64,000 bases of DNA from Oscillospiraceae bacterium (GCA_017541275.1 JAFXZM010000020.1:49677-113676), one strand, 5' to 3'; numbered from the stretch's first letter, positions 8,134 through 16,928 are shown. The notes: generated by a model not told the origin, from the sequence alone. A program made the numbers and translations.

Positions 8134-8607
8134 TTATTTGTGATATTTTCCGCCGGTGCTGATCTGAAATGCGCGGTAGAGCTGCTCGGCCAGCAGCACC
8201 CGTGCAAGCTGATGCGTAAAGGTCATCCGCGACATCGAAAAGCGCATCGCTGCGGCATCTTTCACGCTGTCATGGAGCCCGAAGCTCGACCCGATCACGA
8301 AGCTCAGGGCACTGTCTCCCGAAACCGCCGCCCGGTCGAGATACCCCGCGAATTCCTCGCTCGAAAGCTGCTTTCCCTCAATGCACATAGCAATGATTTT
8401 CCCCTTGCAGGCCTGCATGACCGCCTTGCTCTCGGTCAGCAGTGCCGCCGCGATCTCCGCCTCAGACGGCGATTCCGGCAGCCGCGATTCACTCAGCTCC
8501 GTCACGGAGAATTTACAGTACCGCCCCAGCCGCTTTTCGTACTCCGCAAACGCCTCGCGGAGCCATTTTTCCTTCAGCGTCCCGACGGTCACAAGCTGAA
8601 TCTGCAT
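8134..8607 (-). CDS. rlmH: 23S rRNA (pseudouridine-1915-N3)-methyltransferase RlmH
   Basis: A SPOUT-class methyltransferase that methylates pseudouridine 1915 in helix 69 of 23S rRNA, using S-adenosylmethionine. Recognisable elements are IQLVTVGTLKEKW at the N-terminus, FVIGSSFGL (SAM loop) near residue 105 and the C-terminal THQLARVLLAEQLYRAFQI. The family ends in YHK, as here. At 157 residues it is full length. The ATG at 8607 overlaps the stop of the upstream metallo-hydrolase by one base (TGATG), so translation is coupled. This neighbour order is common in Firmicutes. Confidence 0.95.
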   Translation of the reverse strand: MQIQLVTVGTLKEKWLREAFAEYEKRLGRYCKFSVTELSESRLPESPSEAEIAAALLTESKAVMQACKGKIIAMCIEGKQLSSEEFAGYLDRAAVSGDSALSFVIGSSFGLHDSVKDAAAMRFSMSRMTFTHQLARVLLAEQLYRAFQISTGGKYHK

Positions 8608-9386
8608 CAAAACGCAATCATCCTCCCGTCCTCCGGCATCGCAGCATCGAGCAGGTAATCCTGCCCGCAGACATAGCCGTGCAGCGCCTCGGTCACGGTT
8701 CGCAGGGCAGTTTCCGGTGTATTATTGTGCTCGCTGAGATGTCCCAGCACCAGATGCACCGTTCCGTTCTGCACAAGAAACCGCGCCAGCTCGCCGCACT
8801 GCACATTCGACAGATGCCCGGAATCCGAGCTGATACGCCGTTTCAGATAATCCGGGTACGGCCCGCAGCGCAGCATTTGCTCATCGTAATTGGCCTCCAG
8901 CAGCACCAGCCGGCACCCTCTCAGCGCATCCTTTACCGAGTCCGGCACAAAGCCCAGATCGGTACAGACGGCACAGCTCTGGCCGTCCGGCATGGTGATG
9001 CGGTAGCCGCAGCTCTGCACCGTGTCATGCGAAGTTGCAAAGGGCGTCAGCGTCATGCCGCAGAGCGTGACCGGCTCTGTCAGGGTGCGGACATCCGCAT
9101 CCGGCTCAACATAATGACAGCTGAACAGATTTTCGCGCGTTTTCGGCTCTGCATAGACCGGAATGCCCGTCTGCCGGCAGAAAACGCGCAGGCCGCTCAC
9201 ATGGTCGGAGTGGTCGTGCGTCACGAAAATGCCCTGCACTGCCGCTTCCGGAATGCCGGCGCGGCTCAGCGCATCCCGCAGACGCTTTGCGGAAACGCCC
9301 GCGTCAATCAGTACACCGCCGGACGGGGTGCCGACAAAGGCCGCATTGCCCCTGCTCGATGAAAAAAGCGGATATATTCTTGCCAT
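8607..9386 (-). CDS. Metallo-beta-lactamase fold hydrolase, YycJ/WalJ type (259 aa)
   Basis: The dinuclear metal motif THDHSDH is at residues 57-63; further ligands are probably the His in ATSHD near 120, the Asp in CTDLG and the His in VLGHLSEHN near 220. Length and motif spacing match the YycJ/WalJ family, exonuclease-like proteins linked to cell-wall or DNA metabolism in Firmicutes. The substrate is not proven in this family. It is the first gene of a transcript with rlmH and the dockerin protein and lies behind the murA terminator. Confidence 0.85.
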   Translation of the reverse strand: MARIYPLFSSSRGNAAFVGTPSGGVLIDAGVSAKRLRDALSRAGIPEAAVQGIFVTHDHSDHVSGLRVFCRQTGIPVYAEPKTRENLFSCHYVEPDADVRTLTEPVTLCGMTLTPFATSHDTVQSCGYRITMPDGQSCAVCTDLGFVPDSVKDALRGCRLVLLEANYDEQMLRCGPYPDYLKRRISSDSGHLSNVQCGELARFLVQNGTVHLVLGHLSEHNNTPETALRTVTEALHGYVCGQDYLLDAAMPEDGRMIAF

Positions 9387-9420
9387 ATTTTCAGTCCTTA
9401 CGTGTTTTTTATACGAAAAA

Positions 9421-9448
9421 AGCAGGGCGGACCCCCGTCCGCCCTGCT
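9421..9448 (-). terminator. murA terminator
   Basis: A 12-bp perfect stem (AGCAGGGCGGAC with its complement), CCCC loop, followed on the minus strand by six T residues. Confidence 0.9.
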
Positions 9449-9462
9449 GCTGTTTTCAACTG

Positions 9463-10788
9463 TTATACCGCATCCTGACGAGTGATCTGTGCATGCTCAT
9501 GGTGTACCGGATCCTGCGGAAACGTTTTTTTTTCAATGCATGCGCCGAGCGCCCGCAGCTTGCCCTCCATATCGGCATAGCCGCGTTCGATGTGGTAAAT
9601 ATCCTCGATCGTCGTGACGCCGCTTGCTGCGAGTCCCGCGATCATCAGGGCTGCGCCTGCACGCAGGTCACAGGCCTTGACCGGAGCGCCGGTCAGATGT
9701 CCGGTGCCCTCAATGACGGCGACCTTGCCGTCTACCTGAATATCGGCGCCCATTCTGCGCAGCTCATCAACATACTGGAAGCGCTGCTCGGAGACGCCCT
9801 CTTTAATCATGCTTGTCCCCTCCGCCAGACAGAGCAGCGCCGAAATCTGCGGCTGCATGTCAGTCGGGAAGCCCGGATGCGGGCGGGTCTTGATGCTGGT
9901 CTTGACCAGCGGGCCGTCCGCAGAAACACGCACGGCATCGTCAAACTGCTCAATCTTGACGCCGATCTTCTCCATAACGCTGATGATCGACTCCAGATGC
10001 TTCGGAATGACGTTTTTCACCAGCACATTGCCGCGGGTCGCTGCTGCGGCGACCATATAAGTACCCGCCTCGATCTGATCGGGAATCACGGCATAGCTGG
10101 TTCCGCGGAGATATTTTGTGCCGCGGATTTTAATGGTATCGGTACCGGCACCCATGATATCGGCACCCATAGAGTTCAGGAAGCTCGCGAGATCGACGAT
10201 ATGCGGCTCCTTGGCGGCATTTTCGATGATCGTCATGCCATCGGCCTTAACAGCCGCAAGAATCGTATTCATTGTCGCGCCGACCGTCACGCAGTCAAAG
10301 AAAATCTGCGTACCCTGAAGGCCGTTTTCGGTCGTTGTGATATCGACCATGCCCTGCTCCAGCCGGATCTTGGCACCGAGCTTTTTGAAGGCCTTTGTAT
10401 GCTGGTCGATCGGACGGTCGCCGAGCGGACATCCGCCGGGCATCGAGACACGGCAGTGGCCGAACCGGCCGAGCAGCGCGCCCATAAAATAGTAGGACGC
10501 ACGCATCCGCCGCGCACTTTCATAGGGCACGGTTGAGCTCTGAACGCTTCTGGTGTCGATACGGTAGGTATGCGGCCCCATATAGGTCACTTCTGCGCCG
10601 AGCTCCCGAAGAATGCGGAGGCTGATCTCCACATCGCTGATTTCCGGAACATTCTCAATGATACACGGCTCATCAGAAAGGAGAGTTGCGGGCAGAATCG
10701 CGACGACTGCGTTCTTGGCTCCGCTGATCTCCACCTCGCCGTGCAGGGTGCGTCCGCCCCTGATGACAAATTTTTTCGGTGTCTTCAC
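9463..10788 (-). CDS. murA: UDP-N-acetylglucosamine 1-carboxyvinyltransferase
   Basis: Transfers enolpyruvate from PEP to UDP-GlcNAc, the first committed step of peptidoglycan synthesis, in the cytoplasm. The N-terminal ISGAKNAVVAILPA motif and the catalytic-loop Cys in PGGCPLGDRPID are present, so the enzyme should be sensitive to fosfomycin-type alkylation. The start is a GTG at 10788 (then KTPKKFVIRGG), with AAGGAG at good spacing. The frame stays open to a TTG at 10884, which would add 32 residues unlike the family; I reject that. With the GTG start the protein has 441 residues, close to the usual 420. Confidence 0.93.
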   Translation of the reverse strand: MKTPKKFVIRGGRTLHGEVEISGAKNAVVAILPATLLSDEPCIIENVPEISDVEISLRILRELGAEVTYMGPHTYRIDTRSVQSSTVPYESARRMRASYYFMGALLGRFGHCRVSMPGGCPLGDRPIDQHTKAFKKLGAKIRLEQGMVDITTTENGLQGTQIFFDCVTVGATMNTILAAVKADGMTIIENAAKEPHIVDLASFLNSMGADIMGAGTDTIKIRGTKYLRGTSYAVIPDQIEAGTYMVAAAATRGNVLVKNVIPKHLESIISVMEKIGVKIEQFDDAVRVSADGPLVKTSIKTRPHPGFPTDMQPQISALLCLAEGTSMIKEGVSEQRFQYVDELRRMGADIQVDGKVAVIEGTGHLTGAPVKACDLRAGAALMIAGLAASGVTTIEDIYHIERGYADMEGKLRALGACIEKKTFPQDPVHHEHAQITRQDAV

Positions 10789-10963
10789 GGTCTGTTCTCC
10801 TTGTTCTTCACATGTTTTCTCTATAGGTTTAATCAGCGCCTTTCTTTCTGTGTGCGGCGCTGCGGTTTCCTTACCTGTTTCCAAACGGCTCCATCATCCT
10901 TCTATATGATTATATGGTCTGTTTGCTGTTTCTGTATTTTCGGGCTGCGGACAGCCGGTGCAG

Positions 10964-11776
10964 TCAGTTTGCTGCGGGAGTAAACGGCTTGCCCTCTGCG
11001 TTCAGCCATGCGGGCGGTGTCCCGTCATATTCGGTCACGACTGCTTTTTCGATCACGATCTGCTTTTTCGGCTTGCTGTTCGCATCGACTGCTGCTTTCT
11101 GAATTTCAAGGACATATTCCATACCGTCAAAGACCTGTCCGAACACTTCGTATCCGCCGTCGAGGTACGGCACGCCGCCGACCTGCTTATAGAGCGCCTC
11201 CGCCTCCGGAGAGAACGAATAGCCTTTTTCACGGTACAACGCGAATTCTTCCGCAGTCGGAATCGTTCCGGTGACGATATAGAACTGGCTCTTGTTCAGC
11301 TTATCCGATCCGATCGCATATGCGACTGCGCCGGTCACATGGCACAGATCCGGCGAAATCGTCTGGGCAAAGCCCTGCTCGCTGCCCCATGCATCCACAC
11401 CGCCGGTGCCGTTGCCCTTGGGGTCGCCGCCCTGAATCACAAATCCGTCCACGACGCGGTGGAAGATCAGGTCATCATAAAAGCCGCTTTCGGCCAGCTT
11501 CCGGAAGTTCTCAGCGCCCTTTTCGGTTTTGTCCGGAAAGAGGCGGATCTTTACATCGCCGTAATTCCGGATTGTCAGCACGACGATCGGCTCACCCTTC
11601 TCCGGAAGCGAGAAATTTGCGATTTCGCTTGCATTCACGACAGTCTGCTCTGCGATCTCATTCGCAGCGGCGCCGCTGTCGAGTGTGACTTCCTTTTTTC
11701 CGCAGGCAGACATGCCGCAGAGAAGTGTCCCGCACAGCAGAATCGCTGTTGTTTTTCGCATCAGATGCTTTCGCAT
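10964..11776 (-). CDS. Cyclophilin-type peptidyl-prolyl isomerase lipoprotein (270 aa)
   Basis: A signal sequence ends in the lipobox MSAC near residue 25, so the protein should be lipid-anchored outside the membrane. The cyclophilin domain starts near residue 60: NFRKLAESGFYDDLIFHRVVDGFVIQ and GGDPKGNGTGG carry the usual active-site arginine (FHR). FYIVTG and VFGQVFDGM follow. Such lipoproteins help fold exported proteins. I use the ATG at 11776; a TTG nine bases earlier and an ATG at 11761 are alternatives. A second cyclophilin gene lies upstream on the same strand. Confidence 0.88.
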   Translation of the reverse strand: MRKHLMRKTTAILLCGTLLCGMSACGKKEVTLDSGAAANEIAEQTVVNASEIANFSLPEKGEPIVVLTIRNYGDVKIRLFPDKTEKGAENFRKLAESGFYDDLIFHRVVDGFVIQGGDPKGNGTGGVDAWGSEQGFAQTISPDLCHVTGAVAYAIGSDKLNKSQFYIVTGTIPTAEEFALYREKGYSFSPEAEALYKQVGGVPYLDGGYEVFGQVFDGMEYVLEIQKAAVDANSKPKKQIVIEKAVVTEYDGTPPAWLNAEGKPFTPAAN

Positions 11777-11855
11777 AAGAAACAATCATCCTTTCCGCAC
11801 GTTTTTTGCACCGCAAAAGGGTACAATACCGGCGTGCAGTTATTGTTCCGATTCT

Positions 11856-11884
11856 ATTATATCACGTTTTTTTTGATTTGTAAA
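11856..11884 (-). promoter_or_regulatory. Promoter of the cyclophilin lipoprotein gene
   Basis: On the minus strand TTTACA (11879-11884), 17 bp, TATAAT (11856-11861), about 80 bp upstream of the ATG. Confidence 0.7.
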
Positions 11885-11978
11885 GCAAAAATTCATAATT
11901 CCGTCATATTTTTCTAAGAAAAATTTGACCCGCTGCCGGATTTCTTGCATATTACGCCAAAGGAAGCGCAGGCACGGT

Positions 11979-12800
11979 TTATTCGGCGGTTTCAAATGTG
12001 CCGATCTCGACTGCGGTAATGATGATATCCTCCTTCGGGCGCTGGTCATCCACCTCGCCGACCAGCTCCGCGCCGGTAATCGCTTCGAGAATCTCCCAGC
12101 CCTCGATGAGCTGGCCGAACACCGTGATCTGCTGCGAATAATTCGGGATGCCGCCGTGCTCTATGAACGCTTCGGCTATAATCTGTGCACCCTCGCTATC
12201 GTCCTCGCGCAGTCCGTCCTGAATTTCCTCTGTCATTTCGATCGAATCCGCGACCAGAAACCGGCTGCCGCAGTAGACATCCTGCCGCCCGACCAGCGCC
12301 TTGAAAAAGCTCCGCTCCGTTCCGGTCGTCAATGAGCAGAGTGCGCCGCGGAACGGCCAGAGCTTCGGGGAAAGCTCCTGCGGGACACGCTCCTGTGCCG
12401 TGCCGGCCTTGCCCTGCGGCAGATTGCCCTCCGCATCTGCGCTGCCGCCTGCAAAAAACACATCCTGCTCGACGCGGAAAATATATGTACCGTCATAATA
12501 TCCGCTCTCTGCGAGCTCACAGAAATTTGCCACGGACTTCGGGGCGATTTCCGGGTACAGCTTGAACGTCATATCCCCGGCGGTCGTGTGCATCACGGCA
12601 ATTTTGTCGCCCTTCTGCGGCTCCTCAAACTGAACCAGCTCGATGTCCTCATAGTTGATGACACCCTTGTAGCGCCGCATCATCATGAACCAGAACGAAA
12701 AGGCCAGCGACGACAGCAGCGTGAATACCATGCAGAGCGTCAGGGTTCGGATCAGACGCTTTTTGCCGGGCGTTTTCGGCTTGGGGCCTGTTAATCTCAT
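11979..12800 (-). CDS. Membrane-anchored divergent cyclophilin (273 aa)
   Basis: After a basic N-terminus (KPKTPGKKRLIR), a hydrophobic segment at residues 18-41 anchors the protein. The exterior domain is cyclophilin-like: FCELAESGYYDGTYIFRVEQDVFFAGG and a C-terminal TVFGQLIEGWEILEAI. The canonical FHR is replaced by FRV, and an insertion of about 60 acidic residues (EEIQDGLREDDSEGAQ) separates the last strands. Isomerase activity may be reduced. It has its own promoter and is followed by the lipoprotein cyclophilin. Confidence 0.78.
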   Translation of the reverse strand: MRLTGPKPKTPGKKRLIRTLTLCMVFTLLSSLAFSFWFMMMRRYKGVINYEDIELVQFEEPQKGDKIAVMHTTAGDMTFKLYPEIAPKSVANFCELAESGYYDGTYIFRVEQDVFFAGGSADAEGNLPQGKAGTAQERVPQELSPKLWPFRGALCSLTTGTERSFFKALVGRQDVYCGSRFLVADSIEMTEEIQDGLREDDSEGAQIIAEAFIEHGGIPNYSQQITVFGQLIEGWEILEAITGAELVGEVDDQRPKEDIIITAVEIGTFETAE

Positions 12801-12839
12801 ATCGGTGATTCTTCCTTTTATTTCAGATTATACTTCTTC

Positions 12840-12867
12840 ATTATACCACAAATCGCCGGAAAGTCAA
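12840..12867 (-). promoter_or_regulatory. Promoter of the membrane cyclophilin gene
   Basis: On the minus strand TTGACT (12862-12867), 16 bp, TATAAT (12840-12845), 40 bp before the start codon. Confidence 0.7.
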
Positions 12868-12894
12868 GATGCAGAGCTGAAATAATTACAGGCT

Positions 12895-12956
12895 GCACCG
12901 CACAAAGCCCGCCGGCTGCTCCGGCGCTGCCTGTGCATCACGGCTTTGTGCGGTGC
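12895..12956. repeat. Long inverted repeat, possible bidirectional terminator
   Basis: Perfect 15-bp arms GCACCGCACAAAGCC and its complement are separated by 32 bp that contain a smaller GCCGG/CCGGC hairpin. It lies just beyond the stop of mazF (12990). There is no T-run, so termination is uncertain. Confidence 0.6.
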
Positions 12957-12989
12957 TCTGCCGGAGAAAACCCGGACTGCATGATGCGC

Positions 12990-13400
12990 TCAGGCAGTCC
13001 CGTACATCACCGGCCGCTCAGGACGGTGCGTGCGGTGCGGGCGCGGGATCAGCCCGAAGCTCACCTCCAGCGCATGATCGACCTCCCGCAGCACCTCGCG
13101 CGGGATCTCCCCCATGCACTCCTTCAGGCGCTGCTTGTCGATCGTCCGGATCTGCTCCAGCAGAATCACGCTGTCCTTCCGCAGCCCGCACCCCGCCGAC
13201 GGCAGCGAAATATGTGTCGGCAGCTTCGCCTTGTCAAGCCGGCTCGTGATTGCCGCCGCGATGACCGTCGGGCTGTACCGGTTGCCCACGTCATTCTGGA
13301 TAATCAGCACAGGCCGGATGCCGCCCTGCTCTGAACCGACGACCGGACTGAGGTCTGCATAATATATTTCTCCGCGCTTCACTGTTATCATCTCAATCAT
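12990..13400 (-). CDS. MazF/PemK-type endoribonuclease toxin without adjacent antitoxin (136 aa)
   Basis: MazF-fold mRNA interferase of the EndoA type. Family landmarks are [19 protein letters not shown] at the N-terminus (catalytic Arg loop G[11 protein letters not shown]) and [16 protein letters not shown]. The start is taken at the ATG at 13400; the ATG at 13391 is possible. A C-terminal tail of about 20 residues ([12 protein letters not shown]) is longer than usual. No MazE-like antitoxin ORF is visible in the 370 bp upstream, so it is an orphan here, as some clostridial EndoA genes are. It abuts the phage head cluster but points away from it. Confidence 0.85.
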   Translation of the reverse strand: MIEMITVKRGEIYYADLSPVVGSEQGGIRPVLIIQNDVGNRYSPTVIAAAITSRLDKAKLPTHISLPSAGCGLRKDSVILLEQIRTIDKQRLKECMGEIPREVLREVDHALEVSFGLIPRPHRTHRPERPVMYGTA

Positions 13401-13770
13401 GCTTCCTTTCGTTTTGCCGGTGCTCCGGCCTCTGCGGATAGTCTGCCCGGTTTCCGGCCGTTTAATCATTCCGCAGGGATTCCTGCTCTATCGTATGTCG
13501 GATGCTGTCAATCCGTGACTGATTCAGGGGATTTCTGCGCCGGCAGGCATGCCGTGATAATACACAAAAAGTCACGCTTCAAATCTGCCAGATTGTGCAA
13601 TGCGCAGAAAATAATTTGTTAAATCATAAATTTTGCACGCAAACGTGCAAAATTTTGCCGATTTGTACCCCGTTATTGAACGGCACCTGTGATACGCTCT
13701 CTCCCGCATCTGCCGTTCGGAATTCAGCCATATGGCAATCAAATTTCTGCGAAAGGCGGTCGATCTTCAC
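13401..13770. other. Gene-free gap before the phage head cluster
   Basis: No supported ORF on either strand. It is AT-richer than its surroundings between 13555 and 13660 and holds the strong inverted repeat at 13628-13655. No convincing sigma-A promoter for the plus-strand phage genes was recognised. Confidence 0.6.
13628..13655. promoter_or_regulatory. Inverted repeat upstream of the phage head genes (operator candidate)
   Basis: AAATTTTGCACG, four-base centre CAAA, then CGTGCAAAATTT: a perfect 12-bp dyad about 115 bp before the terminase small subunit. It could be a repressor-binding site or an RNA hairpin. Location and symmetry are observed; function is inferred. Confidence 0.5.
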
Positions 13771-14322
13771 ATGGACAATTTGCAGGGAAAGCGCAGAGCC
13801 TTCTGCCGCTGGTATCTCGAACGCGGCAATGTCCGGGAGGCTGCGCTCCGCGCGGGCTGTGACCCCGCAAATGCGGAGGAGGAGGGCCTCGCGATGCTCC
13901 GGATGCCCTCCTGCCGCTCGTATCTCTCCCGGCTCGCTGCACAGCCGCCCCTCCCCTTGCAGAGCCTCGTCATCGCCGGGCTCTCGCGTCTCGCGTTCGG
14001 CGCAGCAAATGATGCCGCTAAGCTCGTTTTCGCCGAAAAGTCCCTCACTGATGCGCAGATCGAACAGCTCGACCTGTTCCATGTCACCAGCATCAAGCAG
14101 GACAAGGCCGGCGGCATTGAGATCAGGCTCGCAGACCGGCAGCAGGCAATGGAAAAGCTGCTCGAATGCGCCTGTGCCTCCGATTCTGCCGCCGCTGCCT
14201 CGGCACTGCTCTCCGCGCTCGGTGCAGACAGAGAGGAGGTGACACAATCCTGTGAACCCGATCTCCCTGCAGCCCTTCTCGGACAAGCAGAAGACTGTTC
14301 TGACATGGTGGTGCAGACCTGA
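13771..14322 (+). CDS. Phage terminase small subunit-like protein (183 aa)
   Basis: The N-terminus DNLQGKRRAFCRWYLERGN followed by VREAALRAGC matches the helix-turn-helix DNA-recognition domain of phage small terminases. I chose the ATG at 13771 because it gives the family N-terminus and has AAAGGCGG upstream; an in-frame ATG at 13732 would add 13 residues and lacks a ribosome site. The middle (DLFHVTSIKQDKAGGIEIRLADRQQAMEKLL, split across residues 100-135) resembles the family oligomerisation region. It overlaps the large-subunit gene by 71 bp. It would select DNA for packaging. Confidence 0.8.
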   Translation: MDNLQGKRRAFCRWYLERGNVREAALRAGCDPANAEEEGLAMLRMPSCRSYLSRLAAQPPLPLQSLVIAGLSRLAFGAANDAAKLVFAEKSLTDAQIEQLDLFHVTSIKQDKAGGIEIRLADRQQAMEKLLECACASDSAAAASALLSALGADREEVTQSCEPDLPAALLGQAEDCSDMVVQT

Positions 14323-15511
14323 AACAAAAGGCTATGACGCAATTATCTGCGACGGCGCTGTTCGCTCCGGCAAAACAACCGCGCTCTCCCTCGGCTTCGT
14401 TTTCTGGGCATGTACCTGCTTCTCCGGACAGAGCTTCGCACTCTGCGGCAAAACCGTGACCGGCATCCGGCGCAACCTCGTGCTGCCGCTCTGTCAGCAG
14501 CTCCGCACTCTCGGATTCCATATCGAGGAGCGCGTCAGCCGCTCTTATCTCGATATCTCCTTCGCCGGGCATACAAACCGCTTCTACTGCTTCGGCGGAA
14601 AGGATGAGGGCGCTGCGGCGTTCATTCAGGGCATTACCCTCGCCGGCGTGCTCCTCGATGAAGCTGCCCTGATGCCGCGCTCCTTCGTCGAGCAGGCCGC
14701 CGCCAGATGCTCTGTCCCCGGCGCAAGACTCTGGTTCTCCTGTAACCCCGAACAGCCCTCGCACTGGTTCTACCGCGAGTGGATCTGCAATGCAAAGCAA
14801 AAGCATGCGCTCTATCTCCACTTCACCATGGATGACAACAATGCGCTGACACCTGCCGTGAAGCGCCGCTATGAACGGCTCTATCAGGGCGCGTTCTATG
14901 ACCGCTATGTCAAAGGTATCTGGACAACTGCACAGGGGCTCGTCTATCCGATGTTCCGCCCCGCGCTCCATGTCGGTTCGCCGGACTGCGAACCGGAGCG
15001 GTTCGTGATCTCATGCGATTACGGTACGATGAATCCCGCCTCCTTTGGGTTATGGGGTCTTTGCCGCGGGTGCTGGTTCCGGATCGCTGAATCCTACTAC
15101 GACGCCGGTAAAACCGGTCTGCCGCGCACCGATGAGGAGCACTATGAGGCGCTCTGCGCCCTCGCGGGAAACCGGAAGATCGAACAGGTCGTCGTCGATC
15201 CCTCTGCCGCCAGCTTCATCACCTGCATCCGCAGACACGGAACATTCCGTGCCGTGCCCGCGAAAAATGATGTGCTCGGCGGAATCCGCAGAACCGCCGA
15301 CGCGATCCGGAACGGGGAAATCAAAATCGGGCCGGACTGCGCGGATTCCCTCCGCGAATTCTCCCTCTATGTCTGGGATGCGCATGCCGGACGCGATGCG
15401 CCCAAAAAGGAAAACGATCACGCAATGGACGATATCCGGTACTTCGTTGCGACCGTCATCGACGCGCCCTGCGATGATGCCTTCTTTGCTGCATCCGTTG
15501 CAAGAGGCTGA
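14252..15511 (+). CDS. Phage terminase large subunit (419 aa)
   Basis: DNA-packaging ATPase/nuclease. Walker A GAVRSGKT is near residue 35, Walker B AGVLLDEAAL near residue 133. The RNase H-like nuclease half has candidate metal-binding acids in SCDYGTMNP (about 256), VVVDPSAAS (about 315) and HAMDDIRYF (about 393). All functional motifs appear intact and the length is normal for the family. The start is a GTG at 14252 with GAGGAGG 12 bases upstream. The intact enzyme argues against simple decay of this cluster. Confidence 0.92.
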   Translation: MNPISLQPFSDKQKTVLTWWCRPETKGYDAIICDGAVRSGKTTALSLGFVFWACTCFSGQSFALCGKTVTGIRRNLVLPLCQQLRTLGFHIEERVSRSYLDISFAGHTNRFYCFGGKDEGAAAFIQGITLAGVLLDEAALMPRSFVEQAAARCSVPGARLWFSCNPEQPSHWFYREWICNAKQKHALYLHFTMDDNNALTPAVKRRYERLYQGAFYDRYVKGIWTTAQGLVYPMFRPALHVGSPDCEPERFVISCDYGTMNPASFGLWGLCRGCWFRIAESYYDAGKTGLPRTDEEHYEALCALAGNRKIEQVVVDPSAASFITCIRRHGTFRAVPAKNDVLGGIRRTADAIRNGEIKIGPDCADSLREFSLYVWDAHAGRDAPKKENDHAMDDIRYFVATVIDAPCDDAFFAASVARG

Positions 15512-15572
15512 CCGCCGCCCTCCCTCATCCCTCCGCCCCCCCAAAAACAACAATTCAAAAGGTGGTGTTTGA

Positions 15573-16748
15573 TTGGCTTTCCGTTTTTTGCACAAGAAGC
15601 CTGTGCTGCGCACCGAAGCGCCGCTGCTGCTTACTGCTCCCCGTGCCGCGCCGGTGCAGTCGCTCTCTCTTGTGCCCCCGCCGCAGCCCTCTCCTGCCGA
15701 ATACCGGCTCTATGATGCCCTGCGCTTTCATGTGCCCGTCATTGATGCGGCCATTCTGAAAATCGTTCGGCTCACAGGCGGCTTCCGCCTCGTTTCCGAT
15801 GACCCGGACGCGCAGATGCGGCTCGACCGCTTCTCTGAGAATGTTCCCGTCAATGCCTGCGGCCTGTCGCTTCAGCTTTTCGCCGACCAGATGCTCGACA
15901 GCCTCCTGACCTACGGAAATGCTGCCGGTGAGCTGCTCACCGACGATGACGGCGCTCCCGCGGGCCTCCTGACCGTCCGCCCCGAATGCCTCAGCATCCG
16001 CGCTGATTCCCCCGGCAAATGCGCTTTCTTTGCCGTCGATCAGAAGGATGGCTCTGAGCATCCCCTCCGGCATCCGGAACACCTGCTCTTTGCTGCGCTC
16101 AATCCCCCCGCAGGCAGCACCTTCGGTGTCTCTCTCCTGCGCGGTCTGCCCGCCGTTTCACAGATCCTGCTGCGCATCTTCAACTGCATCGGGCTCAATT
16201 ACGACAGAGCCGGCAATATCCGCTATGCCGTGACCTACCGCCCCGACAGCGGCAGCGCCGCCTATACCAAAGAGCATGTGCAGAAAATCGCTGAGGCATG
16301 GCAGGAGGGCATCAATGCCTCAAAATTCGGCGAGCCGCAGGACTTCATTACCGTCGGCGACGTCGATATCAAGGTCATCGGCGCGGACAATCAGCTCTTT
16401 GATACCAATGTCCCCGTCCGGCAGCTCCTTGAACAGATCGTCGCAAAGCTCTCCATCCCGCCCTTCCTGCTCGGCCTCTCATGGTCCTCGACTGAGCGGA
16501 TGTCCAAGCAGCAGGCCGATATCCTGACCTCCGAGCTCGAATACTTCCGCCGCGTGCTCTCTCCCCTCCTGCGGAAAATCGGCTGCGCGGTGCTCCGCGC
16601 CGAGGGCCTCGATGCCTGTGTCCGCGTCGAGTGGAGCAATATCAATCTTCAGGATGAGACCGAGCTCGCCGACGCCCGCCTCAAAAATGCGCAGGCAGAG
16701 GAAATCGAACTGCGTAATAAAGCAGTTTCGCTGCGCGATGATTTGTAA
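15573..16748 (+). CDS. Phage portal protein (391 aa)
   Basis: Portal of the HK97/SPP1-like group: the dodecameric ring through which DNA enters the capsid. Recognisable parts are LLTYGNAAGELL near residue 112, a glycine-rich stretch STFGVSLLRGLP near 180, and KLSIPPFLLGLSW followed by MSKQQADILTSELEYF near 300. The start is a TTG at 15573 preceded by AAAGGTGG. The C-terminus ends early at AVSLRDDL, where related portals often continue; the last codons coincide with a degenerate copy of the repeat described at 21040. Confidence 0.88.
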   Translation: MAFRFLHKKPVLRTEAPLLLTAPRAAPVQSLSLVPPPQPSPAEYRLYDALRFHVPVIDAAILKIVRLTGGFRLVSDDPDAQMRLDRFSENVPVNACGLSLQLFADQMLDSLLTYGNAAGELLTDDDGAPAGLLTVRPECLSIRADSPGKCAFFAVDQKDGSEHPLRHPEHLLFAALNPPAGSTFGVSLLRGLPAVSQILLRIFNCIGLNYDRAGNIRYAVTYRPDSGSAAYTKEHVQKIAEAWQEGINASKFGEPQDFITVGDVDIKVIGADNQLFDTNVPVRQLLEQIVAKLSIPPFLLGLSWSSTERMSKQQADILTSELEYFRRVLSPLLRKIGCAVLRAEGLDACVRVEWSNINLQDETELADARLKNAQAEEIELRNKAVSLRDDL

Positions 16749-16760
16749 TTGGTAACGGGC
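16725..16760 (+). repeat. Degenerate copy of the TCGCTGCGCGATGATT repeat
   Basis: TCGCTGCGCGATGATT at 16728-16743 is identical to the core of the 53-bp repeats at 21040 and 22518; GGTAACGGG follows. It spans the portal stop codon. A weaker copy (CCGCTGCGCAATGATC then GTAACGGG) lies at 17901-17928, right after the capsid gene. Confidence 0.55.
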
Positions 16761-16928
16761 ACTGCCCCAATCCGCTGATAAGCAGTATATTTGCACGTAT
16801 CTTCTGTCATTCTGCAATAACGGCATCCCAAACAGCCATGCGTGCCGGAGCAGATGGCGGTCTGCACTGCGAATTCTGCTTCAATATGCGCTGATGCGCC
16901 AAAATTCATACCGAAAAGGAGATTTGTT

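Noticed and set aside
10789-10884. N-terminal extension of MurA from a TTG start
   Set aside because: The GTG at 10788 has a well-spaced AAGGAG and gives the standard MurA start; the extension is unlike the family.
13732-13770. Longer TerS from the ATG at 13732
   Set aside because: No ribosome site, and the family N-terminus begins at the ATG at 13771.
13401-13770. Attachment site for the phage cluster
   Set aside because: No matching direct repeat was found near 21000; the 12-bp dyad is inverted, not direct.
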